Positions 8,984 to 18,721 of a DNA stretch of 64,000 nt are shown here, piece after piece. A program made the translations under genes and the position numbers. The stretch comes from CAWEHU01 sp963808965. GTDB taxonomy: Bacteria > Pseudomonadota > Alphaproteobacteria > Acetobacterales > Acetobacteraceae. The DNA is taken from contig CAWEHU010000010.1 of assembly GCA_963808965.1 (NCBI GenBank), positions 1 through 64,000 of the forward strand, in the 5' to 3' direction. Every line of letters starts with the position of its first letter. The stretch's first letter is position 1. Under the pieces are notes generated by a model. The model was not told the origin of the DNA. It did no database searches and was given only the letters and a program-made list of their open reading frames with translations.

Positions 8984-10314
8984 GATATCGGTTCTGGCCG
9001 CGCAGCCTCGCGACCCGGACGGCGCTCGTGCTGCTGGTCGGGCTCGCATTGGTGCAAGTCGCCGGGCTAACGATTCACGCCCTCGACCGGCTCGACCTGC
9101 AACGGTTGGGCCAGGCGCGCGACCTCTCGATCCGGCTGATCAGTCTCTACCGAACCGTGGTGATGACGCCGGCGCAGCAGCGGGATGCGGTGGTGCACGA
9201 TTTCGAGCACGGGCCTGGCTTCGTCGCCTCGCTCTCCCCCGTCCCGCCGGAAGCCGCTCTCACGCCTGCGCCGGGGCCTTTGCAGCGGCTTCTCCGGATC
9301 AACATGAATTTCGTGCCGGTCCCGGGCGCCTTGCGACCGCGCGAGTTCCTGGTGCTGGGCGGGCCGGCGGAGGGGCGCATGATGGTCGGGATGCGCCTCC
9401 CGGACGGGGTATGGCTGAACGTCGCGGCGGACATCCCGCCGCTCCGCCCCTGGCATTCGCAAACGTTCCTCGCCGCGTTCCTGCTGATGACGGTCGCCGC
9501 CGCCGCGCTGACCCTGTGGGCCGTGCGGCGGCTGACCGCGCCCGTACGCACCCTGGCCGCGGCCGCCGAGGCGCTCGGGCGTGACGTGAACGCCCCGCCG
9601 CTCCCCGAGGACGGCCCGAGCGAGACGGCGACCGCCGCCGCGGCTTTCAACACGATGGCCGCCCGTATCCGGCGTTTCGTGCAGGACCGGACGGAGATGC
9701 TGACCGCCATCGGCCACGACCTTCGGACGCCGATCACGCGCCTCAAGCTTCGCGCCGAGTTCATGGAAGACGAAGAGCAGCGGCGGAAGATGCTCGCCGA
9801 TCTCGAAGAGCTGGAGGCGATGGTGTCCGCCACGCTCGCGTTCGGACGCGACGCCAAGAGCACGGAACCCGTCTCTCAGCTCGATTTGGCCGAGTTGCTA
9901 CGTACCGTGCTGGATGAGGCGGGAGATGCCCGGCCGGACGCGGCGGCGCGGTTGGCCTATGACGGCCCGGCGCATCTCACGGTGCGGGCGCGGCCACTCG
10001 GGTTGAAGCGAGTCTTCGCCAATCTCGTGGCCAACGCCGTGGGCTATGCGGGCGAGGCGCGGGTGCGGCTCAGTGCGGCCGAGAGGACGGTGCGGGTCGA
10101 CATCGAGGATGAGGGACCGGGGATTCCGCCCCAGGAACTGGACCGTGTTTTCGAGCCGTTTCACCGAGTCGAGGGGAGCCGCAACCGGGAGACGGGCGGG
10201 GTGGGGCTCGGCCTCCCGATCGCCCGCAACATCCTCCGGGCGCATGGCGGCGATGTCGTGCTGGCCAACCGGCCGACCGGAGGGGTGCGCGCGACGGTGA
10301 CGCTGCCGCTGTGA
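8980..10314 (+). CDS. EnvZ-like sensor histidine kinase
   Basis: 444-residue membrane kinase starting at GTG in a GTGA overlap with the regulator. It has a first membrane segment at about 9-29, a periplasmic sensor of about 130 residues and a second segment near 162-185. A HAMP domain (RRLTAPVRTLAAAAEALG) follows, then a dimerisation box with phospho-acceptor H246 in AIGHDLRTPITRLKLRAEF. The ATPase domain has NLVANAVGYAG, EDEGPGIPPQELDRVFEPF and GGVGLGLPIARNI. The domain order is typical of EnvZ/RstB-type kinases. The stimulus cannot be read from sequence. Confidence 0.92.
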   Translation: MRYRFWPRSLATRTALVLLVGLALVQVAGLTIHALDRLDLQRLGQARDLSIRLISLYRTVVMTPAQQRDAVVHDFEHGPGFVASLSPVPPEAALTPAPGPLQRLLRINMNFVPVPGALRPREFLVLGGPAEGRMMVGMRLPDGVWLNVAADIPPLRPWHSQTFLAAFLLMTVAAAALTLWAVRRLTAPVRTLAAAAEALGRDVNAPPLPEDGPSETATAAAAFNTMAARIRRFVQDRTEMLTAIGHDLRTPITRLKLRAEFMEDEEQRRKMLADLEELEAMVSATLAFGRDAKSTEPVSQLDLAELLRTVLDEAGDARPDAAARLAYDGPAHLTVRARPLGLKRVFANLVANAVGYAGEARVRLSAAERTVRVDIEDEGPGIPPQELDRVFEPFHRVEGSRNRETGGVGLGLPIARNILRAHGGDVVLANRPTGGVRATVTLPL

Positions 10315-10427
10315 AAGTCATGCCGCCGCCGTTCTGACGCCCGCGGCTTTATTCGTTTTCAATCATTTCGGGACATGCTCCGCGCAATGGTCGCACGCCG
10401 CGATTGCGCTGCGGAAGGAGCCTCGCC

Positions 10428-11142
10428 ATGTTCGTCTCGCCAGCTCGCATTCGACCGGCGCGGCGCGCCCTCGCACTTCTCCTGCTGCTTCTTGCTGCCA
10501 CGACGGTCGGCGCCGAAGCGAGCGTGCTTTCCGTGGATACGCGCCAATCAAGCCAAGCTGCTCTCTCCGATGCAGCCGCCTACCGGGCGTATATCGACGC
10601 ACTGGTCGCCGGTACACCGACGGCCGGGTATGGCGACGCGACCCTAAGCGCCTACGACGGCGTGAGTAACCGTGGGGTGGTCCCGAATGGTGCGAGCAGC
10701 GATATCGCCTTCGCTTTCACCGTCGATTTCGGGGTCGCCGCCGCACAGGCCGGGAACTGGTCGTTCCGTATCGGGACCGATTTCGGCCGAGGCGGCGCCG
10801 TGTTCCTCGACGGAGCCGCGATGGCGCTGAACACCGCCGACATGTGGTGGGGCGGAAATTGGTCGAACACCGGCCAGATCTTCGCGTTCTCCGCCGCACT
10901 CGGCGCCGGCAATCACCGCATGACGGTCTACGGCCTCGAGGATTGCTGCGACGGCCCGCAATCCGGACAGTTCCTGGCCGCCGGCGCGCAGGGCTTCACG
11001 AACTTCGCGATCACCGATGGGCTCGTCCCTAACCGCCATTGCCGAGCCTGGGTCGCTCCTGCTCTCAGGCACTGCTCTGGCCGGATTGATCCTCGTGCAG
11101 CGCCGCTCGCGTCAACGTCCCGGGCAGCGCACCAGCGGGTAA
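10428..11142 (+). CDS. PEP-CTERM surface protein, CCXG type (frameshift)
   Basis: Exported protein with a signal peptide (residues about 12-32, ALALLLLLLAATTVGAEA) preceded by AAGGAG. The body contains VDFGVAAAQAGNWSFRIGTDFGRGGAVFLDG, reminiscent of a carbohydrate-binding or lectin-like beta fold, and a CCDG motif (EDCCDGPQSGQF), the hallmark after which CCXG-family PEP-CTERM proteins are named. After a +1 break near 11031-11036 the other frame gives AIAEPGSLLLLSGTALAG followed by an arginine-rich tail and TAA at 11140-11142: a PEP-CTERM anchor. This implies an exosortase elsewhere in the genome. Repaired length about 237 residues. Confidence 0.8.
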
Positions 11143-11610
11143 GGAAAATCGGCGCAGCCCGGAAACGCGATCTCATTTTGGGTGTGGCGTTGCACGTGCA
11201 GCACATCCGGGCTCTCGCAGCCGAAACCAGGCGTCGGGGCCGGCGCATCAAGGCCGAGCGGGCCGGCAGCTATGGGAGGCGCGGAAGCGAAGCGGAACTC
11301 CGCGCCGTCGGGGGTCTCGCGTGCCGTCTCGATGACGCGCTGGACGTAAAATTCTGACGTGAGCAGGGCACGCATCAGCACGTCGCGGGTGAAGATCACC
11401 ACGGGTTGCGAGAGACATGCTTCCGCCGAGAGGACGGAGGGCGCCGGGAAGATGCCGCCGGTCCACGAGCCGAACAGCCAAGCGTGGGGTGGCTGAGGAG
11501 GTCCGGCGACGCGCCGGCCCTTGCGGGGCCCCGACGGCCGGGAGGGCGGCCTGACTCAACAGCGCGGCGCAGGCGAGTGTGGCGACCAATCGGGCGGCAT
11601 TGCGCGACAT
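11112..11610 (-). CDS. Secreted hypothetical protein (frameshift)
   Basis: Starts at ATG 11610 with AAGAGGA upstream. The N-terminus MSRNAARLVATLACAALL is a clear signal peptide ending near AVGAPQG. The frame breaks at GACCTC (11498-11503 on the complementary strand); removing one C restores TPQPPHAWLFGSWTGGIFP, then FTRDVLMRALLTSEFYVQRVIETARET and a terminus with two cysteine-containing segments (GFGCESPDV, FPGCADFPYPLVRCPG). About 165 residues. The family is not one I can name, but the motifs look conserved. It converges on and overlaps the end of the PEP-CTERM gene by about 30 bases. Confidence 0.7.
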
Positions 11611-11739
11611 CGGGTCCTCTTGCCGGTTCGGAAGTCGGCGGGACCATAACGGCGGCTGGCGGTTGCGGCCAGGGTCAACCCGCTTGAACCGGCCGGGCTG
11701 CCCGTGCCACATGGGCGGGCTCCCGGAGAAAGGAACGCG

Positions 11740-12318
11740 ATGCTGCAGCGATTGTACCGGCGCACTCTCGCGCTCTCGGCCAGTCGGCGCGCGCCCTGGT
11801 GGCTCGCGGCAGTCGCCTTCGCCGAGAGCAGCTTCTTTCCGATTCCCCCGGATGCCCTGCTGGTCCCGATGGCCTTGGCGCGCCCGGAGCGCGCCTTTCG
11901 CTTCGCCGCGATCTGTACGGTGGCGAGCGTCTCCGGGGGCGCGCTCGGGTATCTGATCGGCTATGCCCTGTTCACCCAGTTGGCCGAGCCGCTGATTCGC
12001 TTCTACGGCTACGGGCCTCGTTTCGAGGCGTTCCGCGCGATGTACGCCGAGTGGGGCTTGTGGGTGATTCTCATCAAGGGACTGACGCCCATACCCTACA
12101 AAATCGTGACGATCGCGTCGGGCGCGGCCGGGTTCAGCTTCCCCGTGTTCATGGCGGCCAGCGCGGTGACACGCGGGGTCCGGTTCTTCTTGCTGGCCTT
12201 GCTGCTCCGGCGGTTCGGGGTGCCGGTGCGCGACTTCATCGAGCGCCGCCTGACGCTGGTGACAAGTGCGCTTGCCGCGGGAATCCTGGGCGGGTTCCTG
12301 GTGCTGCGCTTCCTTTAG
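11740..12318 (+). CDS. YqaA/DedA-like VTT-domain membrane protein
   Basis: 192 residues from ATG 11740 (AAAGGAACGCG upstream). SNARE-associated/VTT-type architecture: AESSFFPIPPDALLVPMALA near the N-terminus, a glycine-rich membrane segment SVSGGALGYLIGYALF, then GLWVILIKGLTPIPYKIVTIASGAAG, the conserved basic-proline motif of the DedA superfamily, and FSFPVFMAASAVTRGVRFF. Family members are inner-membrane proteins implicated in lipid flipping or envelope homeostasis; the exact substrate is unknown. The open frame extends 12 codons further upstream, without a ribosome site. Confidence 0.85.
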   Translation: MLQRLYRRTLALSASRRAPWWLAAVAFAESSFFPIPPDALLVPMALARPERAFRFAAICTVASVSGGALGYLIGYALFTQLAEPLIRFYGYGPRFEAFRAMYAEWGLWVILIKGLTPIPYKIVTIASGAAGFSFPVFMAASAVTRGVRFFLLALLLRRFGVPVRDFIERRLTLVTSALAAGILGGFLVLRFL

Positions 12319-12526
12319 ACCGGACCACGCGAGGGGTGCCGCCGCTCTCGCCGCAGCAAGACGAGCCCCAGCAGGACGGAGCAGCCGAACAGGCCCATTC
12401 CAGCTGCGAACCTGCGAGCTCTCCCCCAAGCCGACCCCGGCGCCGAGTAGAGCGAGCGGACTTGCCGATCATGCGCCGAAAGTGGCGCGCTTCGCTCGGC
12501 GCTCCGGAAACGGCTGCTTCGCTCAT
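12315..12526 (-). CDS. Possible small membrane protein after the GT2 gene (frameshifted)
   Basis: An ATG at 12526 overlaps the glycosyltransferase stop (ATGA). The reading starts MSEAAVSGAPSEARHFRRMIG. With two +1 corrections, one of them at GAGCTC 12416-12421, it would continue ALLGAGVGLGE and then GMGLFGCSVLLGLVLLRRERR to a TAA at 12315-12317. That would be a roughly 70-residue protein with one or two membrane segments. The length of the interval (two bases over a multiple of three) fits two insertions. This reconstruction depends on repairs I cannot verify. Confidence 0.3.
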
Positions 12527-13319
12527 ACTCCGATTTCTCCCGCCGGCTGTTGCGCCTCCGGCCTGGACCAGCGCCGTTGCAACCACCACACGCCGACGAG
12601 GTCGAATACGCCCACCCAGAGCCGGTCCAGCGTCCCGTAATTCGAACGTCCCCTGGTTCGCGGCCGATGATTGACCGGAATGGTCACAACCTGTTCCTCC
12701 GGCGCGCAGGAACAGCGCCGGTAAGAAGCGGTGCATGTGATCGAAATGCGGCAGCTCGAGGAAGGCCTCGCGGCGAAACAGCTTCAACCCGCAACCGGTG
12801 TCCGCCGCGCCGTCCCGCAGAAGACGCCCACGAAGCCCGTTGGCAACGAGGGACGCAAGCCGCTTCGTTAAGCTGTCCTGTCGTTGGGAGCGCTCGCCGG
12901 CGATGAGCACGGGTGTTCGCCCCGCGCCCTCGGTGGCCACGGCGCGCTCGAGCAGGGCAGGTATGTCGGCAGGATCGTTCTGGCCGTCCCCGTCCAGGGT
13001 TGCGATCCATACGCCGGTCGCAACGCGAACACCTATGAGTATCGCCGCGCTCTGGCCACAACTGACTCTATGCCGCAGCCATCGCAGCGGAGCGCCTGGG
13101 ATTGCTGCCGCCTCGGCGAGCCTTGACCCGGTATCGTCCCTGCTGCCGTCATCTACATAGACGATTTCATAGGACTGGCCGGCCAAAGCCTGATGAATCT
13201 CGGCGACCAGGGGGTAGGATATTCGGGCCCTCGTTGCGAACCGGTAGCACGACGGAGAGCAGCGTGAGTGGCTCCACGGCATGGAAGCGACCGAGGGCGG
13301 GGGCGAAGTCTTCTGGCAT
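12523..13319 (-). CDS. Polyprenyl-phosphate GT2 glycosyltransferase (two frameshifts)
   Basis: DPM1/ArnC-like inverting glycosyltransferase of family GT2, probably loading a sugar onto polyprenyl phosphate. It starts at ATG 13319 with LTLLSVVLPVRNEGPNI, breaks near CCTACCCCCTGG, and resumes VAEIHQALAGQSYEIVYVDDGSRDDT. The catalytic LDGDGQNDPADIP and the late motif DTGCGLKLFRREAFLELPHFDHMHRFLP are intact. A second +1 break follows RAGG, after which the other frame reads VVTIPVNHRPRTRGRSNYG and FDLVGVWWLQRR to a TGA at 12523-12525. The two repairs give about 264 residues. The downstream overlap suggests a small two-gene unit. Confidence 0.82.
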
Positions 13320-13430
13320 CAGGTCTCGCGCCGGGGTTAGCACCGGGCCGCCGAGTTCGACAAGATGACCTGGAAGCCGCGCCGAAAGGGTGTATGTTTC
13401 CTCGACTAATTCGCCTTATATTGGACGCCC

Positions 13431-14537
13431 ATGCCATTCGATGTTCGCGATTTTCCGGGCGTCCCGCCGGAGGACAAAGCGGCAAACCGCCGGAATTGGC
13501 AGGTCGTGGCCGCCTGGCTGTTCACGATATGCGGGATGATCCTGGTGATGATCGTGCTCGGCGGAGCTACGCGCCTCACCGGCTCCGGTCTCTCCATCAT
13601 GGAGTGGGCGCCGTTCCGGGGCGTACTGCCCCCGCGCAGCCACGAGGAATGGGTCCGGCTGTTCCAGCTTTACCAGAAAATCCCGCAATATCGGTTGCTT
13701 CATGCCGGCTTCGGACTCGACGATTTTCGTCGGATCTTCTGGCTTGAGTGGGTTCACCGGCTTTGGGGAAGGCTCATAGGGCTCGCCTTCCTGTTTCCTC
13801 TTGTGTGGTTGTGGGCAACAGGTCGAATCGAGCGTCGGTTGCGCCCTCGTCTGGCGGTCATCTTCGTATTGGGGGGACTCCAAGGGGCCGTAGGGTGGTT
13901 CATGGTCGCCTCCGGCTTTTTGCCCGAGACCACCGCGGTTTCGCCCTATCGGCTGGTTATCCATCTCGCGCTGGCGCTTGTCCTCTACGGCGCGATTTTG
14001 TGGACTGGGCTGTCCGTACTACGGCCGTACGGGCACGCACCCGGCGGCACCCGGCTCGCCCGCATACTGACCGGAGGTTGCTGTGTTCTGGTCGCGTTGA
14101 CTATCATTGCGGGTGGTTTTGTCGCCGGCACACATGCAGGGCTCGACTACAACACCTTCCCTTTGATGGAGGGCAGTCTCGTCCCGCCTGCATATGCCAG
14201 GCTGCGGCCTTTTCTACTAAACCTGACGGAGAATATTGCCGCGGTCCAGTTCGACCACCGGCTGCTCGCTACTCTAACGGTCGCGGCAACCGCGGCTGCG
14301 GTGATTGCTGGTTTTCGGGCGACCGTTCCGAGGTTCGCCAGGACCGCCATGGCACTGCTTGGTGCAGGGGTCGCGCTGCAATATAGCCTTGGCGTTCTGA
14401 ACCTCCTTTATGTGGTCCCGCCGGGGCTCGCCGTTCTGCATCAAGGAATGGCGGTGCTCGCCCTGACGGCCGCGCTCAACGCGTTGCACGCCGTTCGCGC
14501 CCCGCGGGCACTGTTCCCGGCCGTCGGGCTGGGATGA
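13431..14537 (+). CDS. ctaA: Heme A synthase (COX15/CtaA)
   Basis: 368-residue membrane enzyme that oxidises the C8 methyl of heme O to make heme A for aa3-type cytochrome oxidase. Eight hydrophobic segments alternate with conserved histidines in WLEWVHRLWGRLIG, RLVIHLALALV, VQFDHRLLATLT and GLAVLHQGMAVL, which are heme ligands in the family. The N-terminal GGATRLTGSGLSIMEW signature is present. The frame is intact. The downstream PAS kinase starts 25 bases later, but a functional link is not implied. Confidence 0.93.
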   Translation: MPFDVRDFPGVPPEDKAANRRNWQVVAAWLFTICGMILVMIVLGGATRLTGSGLSIMEWAPFRGVLPPRSHEEWVRLFQLYQKIPQYRLLHAGFGLDDFRRIFWLEWVHRLWGRLIGLAFLFPLVWLWATGRIERRLRPRLAVIFVLGGLQGAVGWFMVASGFLPETTAVSPYRLVIHLALALVLYGAILWTGLSVLRPYGHAPGGTRLARILTGGCCVLVALTIIAGGFVAGTHAGLDYNTFPLMEGSLVPPAYARLRPFLLNLTENIAAVQFDHRLLATLTVAATAAAVIAGFRATVPRFARTAMALLGAGVALQYSLGVLNLLYVVPPGLAVLHQGMAVLALTAALNALHAVRAPRALFPAVGLG

Positions 14538-14562
14538 GCGTATTTCCTTCGAGAGGCAGCCG

Positions 14563-16873
14563 ATGAGCGTCGGCTTGAAGCCGCGAAGTCTGCTGACCGA
14601 GGCAGTCATCCGCGCGCTGCCGATCGGTGTCGCAATCTTCGATCTCGATCAGCGGGCTCTCCTGATCAACCCGGCTTTTTGCAACTCGGTCAGTATGCCG
14701 CCCGATAGCTTTCCGCCGGGCACGCCGCTCGAAGATGTTTTGCGCAACAGCGCCTATCGCGGCGTGCTCGGGCCAGGCGATCCCGAGCAGCAGGTCGCCG
14801 AAGCCCTCGCCATCGACTATTCCCGTCCGCAGCAGTTACGTCGGCGGCATTTCGAGGGCCGCAGCTACGATCTCCAAAGCACTCCTCTGCCGCAGGGTGG
14901 CCACATCGTTTGCGCCGTGGAAACGACGCAGCTATTGGCGGCCCGCGACGATGCTGAAGCCGCGGTTGCCCGGGTCGGTACGGCGATCGCAAGCTTGCGG
15001 ATCGGTCTCGCCGCGTTCGGCCCCGATCGTGCTTTACTGCTTTACAATCCGCGATTGGGGGAACTGCTTGGCGCTCCTTCGGGAATATTGCGCCGCGGAT
15101 TGGGCTTCACCGAGCTGATACGGCAGCTCCAGGTGAGCGACGAATATAGCGGCCCGGAAGGAGCGGCTTTCCTCGCCGCCCAGCTTGCACTCGATCGTTC
15201 CCGCCCGTCCGGATTGCGCCGCCTGCGCTCGAATGGCCAACTTGTCGATATCGCGTCCGATCCGCTGCCCGGAGGCGGCTGGACGATGACGGTGACCGAC
15301 ATCAGCTCCGCTGGCGCGGGCGCAGGACGAGGCGCGGCGTCGCGCGACGATGCTCGACAGCATTCTCGCGTCGATCCCGCACGGGGTCTGCGTCTACGGG
15401 GCAGACCGTCGCGTCATCATGTTCAACCGGGCTTACACGGAGATCATGAAAGGGGCGCCGGTCGCGCTCGGCGAGTCGGTCGAGGAGGTGATCCGGCGCC
15501 GGGCCGCTTCGGGGGAATTCGGATCGGCCGACCCGGAGGAAATCACGCGCGAGCAGATGGGCTTCGATCTCAGCCGGCCGCAGTTCCGCCGCCGCCGGCG
15601 TCCGAACGGCGCTACGATCGATGTCCGGACCGCGCCCCTGCCGGATGGAGGGCACATCCGGGTGGTGACGGACATCACGCCGCTCACCCAGGCGGAGGAC
15701 GAGGTTTCCCGCCGGGCGGTCGAGATGGACATCATGCTAGCCAATATCCGGCACGGCATCATCCTGTTCGGCTCCGATAGCCGCGTGATCGCATCCAACC
15801 GCATTGCGGCGGAGTTGTTGGACCATCCGCCCGGCCTGCTCGCGCCGGGCCGGAGCCAGCGCGAGCTCCTGGAGCACATGGTCGCCCGCGGGGAGTTCGC
15901 CGATCAGCCGCGGGCGGAAGCGTATGCGGAATCCCTGTTGCGCCTGGATTACCGCCAGCCGCAGATCTACCGGCGCACGACCCGGGCCGGTCGCGTGCTG
16001 GAGGTTCGTTCCGACCCCGCTCCGGGCGGTGGCTACGTCGTCACGTTCACGGACGTGACCGAAGCGCAAGCCGGAGAGATCGAATTGCGCCGCGCGAAGG
16101 AAGCGGCTGAAGCGTCCAATCAGGCGAAGTCGCGGTTCCTCGCGACGATGAGCCACGAGCTGCGGACGCCGCTCAACGCGGTGATCGGGTTCTCCGACGC
16201 CCTGTTGCGTGAAGGCGGCAAGCCCGACCCGGATCGCGTGGAGGAGTTCTCGCACGAAATCAACGGGGCCGGCCGGCAATTGCTCGCGCTGATCAACAAC
16301 ATCCTGGACGTGGCCCGGATCGATGCCGGCCGTTTCGATCTCGCGGCTGACCGCATCGATCTGCTTCGCCTGCTTCAGACCTGCGCGCGTCAGGTCGATC
16401 CGGCGGCTCGGGCCGCGGAAATCAGTCTTTCGATCCAGATTCCAGACGATCTTCCCGTTTTGCAGGCGGATGAGCGCCGGCTTCAGCAGGTGCTGAACCA
16501 CCTGCTCTCGAACGCCGTGAAGTTCACCGAGGCCGGCGGAACCGTGACCGTTGGCGCGGGACTGGACGAGAACGGAGATCTGCTCCTCCAGGTCGCCGAT
16601 ACCGGGATTGGCATCGCCCCCGCCGATTTGGGACGCGTGTTCGAGCCGTTCACGCAGCTGGATGGCAGCCTGTCGCGCCGGTTCCAAGGCGCCGGCCTCG
16701 GCCTATATGTATCGCGTGCGTTGGTCGAGGCGCAGGGCGGGAACCTCCGCCTGAGCAGCAGTCCCGGCATCGGCACTACCGCGGAGGTACGCCTCCCCGC
16801 TGGGCGTCTCGTCCGCCAGGCGGCCGACCCGCCCAGCGCGCAGCAGGCTAACTGTCAACAGGAACGCCCATGA
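14563..16873 (+). CDS. Soluble four-PAS sensor histidine kinase (frameshift)
   Basis: 769 residues after repair. Four PAS-like modules of about 120 residues come first, recognisable by recurring LPIGVAIFDLDQR, LRIGLAAFGPDRA, IPHGVCVYGADRR and IRHGIILFGSDSR, each ending in a P-L-P/P-x-P-G-G stretch. Then come HisKA (ATMSHELRTPLNAVIGFSDALL) and HATPase (NHLLSNAVKFTEAGG, DTGIGIAPADLGRVFEPF, GAGLGLYVSRALVEAQGG). No membrane segment is seen, so it is cytosolic. One extra base near 15307 splits it between PAS2 and PAS3; repaired DISPLARAQDEARRR is continuous. No receiver domain is attached. It overlaps tldD by four bases (ATGA). Confidence 0.85.
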
Positions 16874-18312
16874 CCCCGCTCGCCGTCACGGACCGGCTCT
16901 TCTTCGAACATGCCGAGACCGGGTTCGATCGCGAGCAAGCCGAGCGCACGGTCGCCCGCGCGCTCGACCGCAGCGACGATGGCGAGCTGTTCCTCGAATA
17001 TCGGGAGAGCGAGACGATTGCACTCGAGGAGGGCCGGATCCGTAGCGCCGGATTCGACACCGCTCTCGGGTTCGGCCTCCGAGCCGTGGCGGACGAAGCG
17101 ACGGGTTACGCCCATGCGGGAGAGCTCTCGGACGCGGCGCTCCGGCGGGCCGCCGAGAGTGTCGCGGCGATCGCTTCGGGGTATTCGGGGACCTATGCCG
17201 AGGCTCCCCGCGCGACCAACGCCCGGCTCTATTCGGACGCGAACCCGCTCGCGGCCATGGAATTCTCCGCCCGCACCAAGTTGTTGGCCGAGATCGACGC
17301 TTATGCGAGGGGCAAGGATCCGCGCGTCGTCCAGGTCATGGCCTCGATCGGCGGAGAGTGGCAAGCCGTCCAGATCCTGCGTGCCGACGGTGCGCGCGTC
17401 GCGGATCTGCGCCCGCTCGTGCGGCTCAACGTCGCCGTCGTGGTGGAGTTGGGCGGACGCCGGGAGACGGGGAGCTATGGGACGGGCGGCCGCTTCGGTT
17501 ACGAACGCGTTGCCGGCGAGGATGTCTGGCGCGGCGCCGTAGACGAAGCTCTGCGGCAGGCACTGGTCAACCTCGACAGCCGGCCCGCCCCGGCCGGGGA
17601 GATGGAAGTGGTACTGGGCCCGGGCTGGCCGGGCATCCTGCTGCACGAGGCGATCGGGCACGGGCTCGAGGGAGATTTCAACCGCAAGAAGACCTCTGCT
17701 TTCGCCGGTTTGCTGGGTACGCGGATCGCCGCCGAGGGCGTGACTGTGGTGGACGACGGCACTCTTCCCGACCGTCGCGGCAGTCTGACGGTGGATGATG
17801 AGGGCACGCCAACCAGCCGCACCGTGCTGATCGAGGACGGCGTGCTGACCGGCTTCATGCAGGATCGGCTGAACGCGCGTTTGATGGGAATGCGGGCGAC
17901 CGGCAACGGGAGGCGGCAGTCCTTCGCTCACGCGCCGATGCCGCGCATGACGAACACCATGATGCTCGCCGGAGCGCATGCGCCCGAGGAGATGATCCGC
18001 TCGGTCAAACGCGGCCTATACGCGGTCAATTTCGGCGGCGGCCAAGTGGACATCACGTCGGGCAAGTTCGTGTTCTCGGCGAGCGAGGCCTACCTGATCG
18101 AGGACGGCAAGCTCGGCGCCCCGGTCAAGGGCGCGACCCTGATCGGCAACGGACCGGACGCGCTGACCAAGGTTCGGATGGTTGGGAACGACGCGGCGCT
18201 GGACCCGGGGATCGGCACCTGCGGCAAGAACGGCCAAGGCGTGCCGGTCGGCGTCGGTCAACCGACGCTGAAGCTGGCCGGGCTCACAGTAGGCGGCACC
18301 GCCAGCCCATAG
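16870..18312 (+). CDS. tldD: Metalloprotease TldD
   Basis: 480-residue zinc metalloprotease of the TldD/PmbA family. With TldE it forms a heterodimer that degrades unfolded peptides and, in several bacteria, matures or degrades ribosomally made peptides such as microcin B17 or CcdA. The HExxxH motif is H259EAIGH264 in GILLHEAIGHGLEGD, and the C-terminal glycine-rich region is intact. The start at ATG 16870 overlaps the PAS-kinase stop, indicating translational coupling. The tldE/pmbA partner is not in the window. A role in processing the nearby repeat protein is conceivable but unsupported. Confidence 0.93.
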   Translation: MTPLAVTDRLFFEHAETGFDREQAERTVARALDRSDDGELFLEYRESETIALEEGRIRSAGFDTALGFGLRAVADEATGYAHAGELSDAALRRAAESVAAIASGYSGTYAEAPRATNARLYSDANPLAAMEFSARTKLLAEIDAYARGKDPRVVQVMASIGGEWQAVQILRADGARVADLRPLVRLNVAVVVELGGRRETGSYGTGGRFGYERVAGEDVWRGAVDEALRQALVNLDSRPAPAGEMEVVLGPGWPGILLHEAIGHGLEGDFNRKKTSAFAGLLGTRIAAEGVTVVDDGTLPDRRGSLTVDDEGTPTSRTVLIEDGVLTGFMQDRLNARLMGMRATGNGRRQSFAHAPMPRMTNTMMLAGAHAPEEMIRSVKRGLYAVNFGGGQVDITSGKFVFSASEAYLIEDGKLGAPVKGATLIGNGPDALTKVRMVGNDAALDPGIGTCGKNGQGVPVGVGQPTLKLAGLTVGGTASP

Positions 18313-18721
18313 GGCTGCACTCCCTCAGAACAGAGTCTCGCTCGGATCTTTTTCGGGGCTGGCGGGGTCCGCCGCTTTCCTAATCCGGCGCGCTTACGCG
18401 CGTGGTCCGCCATCCATCGCGCAAAGATTGATCTTGCAGGCAGAGCGCCTCGAAGGCGTTGCATTCCCGTTATCGCCCCGTTTCCAGTCCGCTTTTTTAG
18501 CTGCGGATTGCACAACCGCAAGACGCTAGTCGCCTTTCCAATACATTACCAAAGGGAGAGCCGCCGGTTTTTTCGCACAACCATTACGATTTGACGAGCC
18601 CTTAACGTGAAAAAAACGGGAAAAATTCAGCAAAGTGTAAATATCGCCTTACCGACGCAGAGCGCAAGTTTCTGCACTCGCAAAGAAATCAATTGGCTCG
18701 CAAATAAAAAGGGTTCCGGAC
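18313..18721. promoter_or_regulatory. AT-richer leader upstream of the repeat gene
   Basis: About 410 bases without a recognisable gene. From about 18530 onwards the composition shifts to AT-rich with A-tracts (GTGAAAAAAACGGGAAAAA near 18606-18625), unlike the rest of this GC-rich window. A possible -35 box TTGACG lies at 18591-18596, but I do not see a convincing -10 at standard spacing. The composition and length suggest a strong or regulated promoter with an untranslated leader for the repeat gene at 18722. Confidence 0.5.

Noticed and set aside
11248..12429. A long minus-strand frame across the YqaA-like gene
   Set aside because: Most of it is antisense to a well-supported membrane protein; only its last part, from 11610 downwards, has a signal peptide and is reported as a gene.
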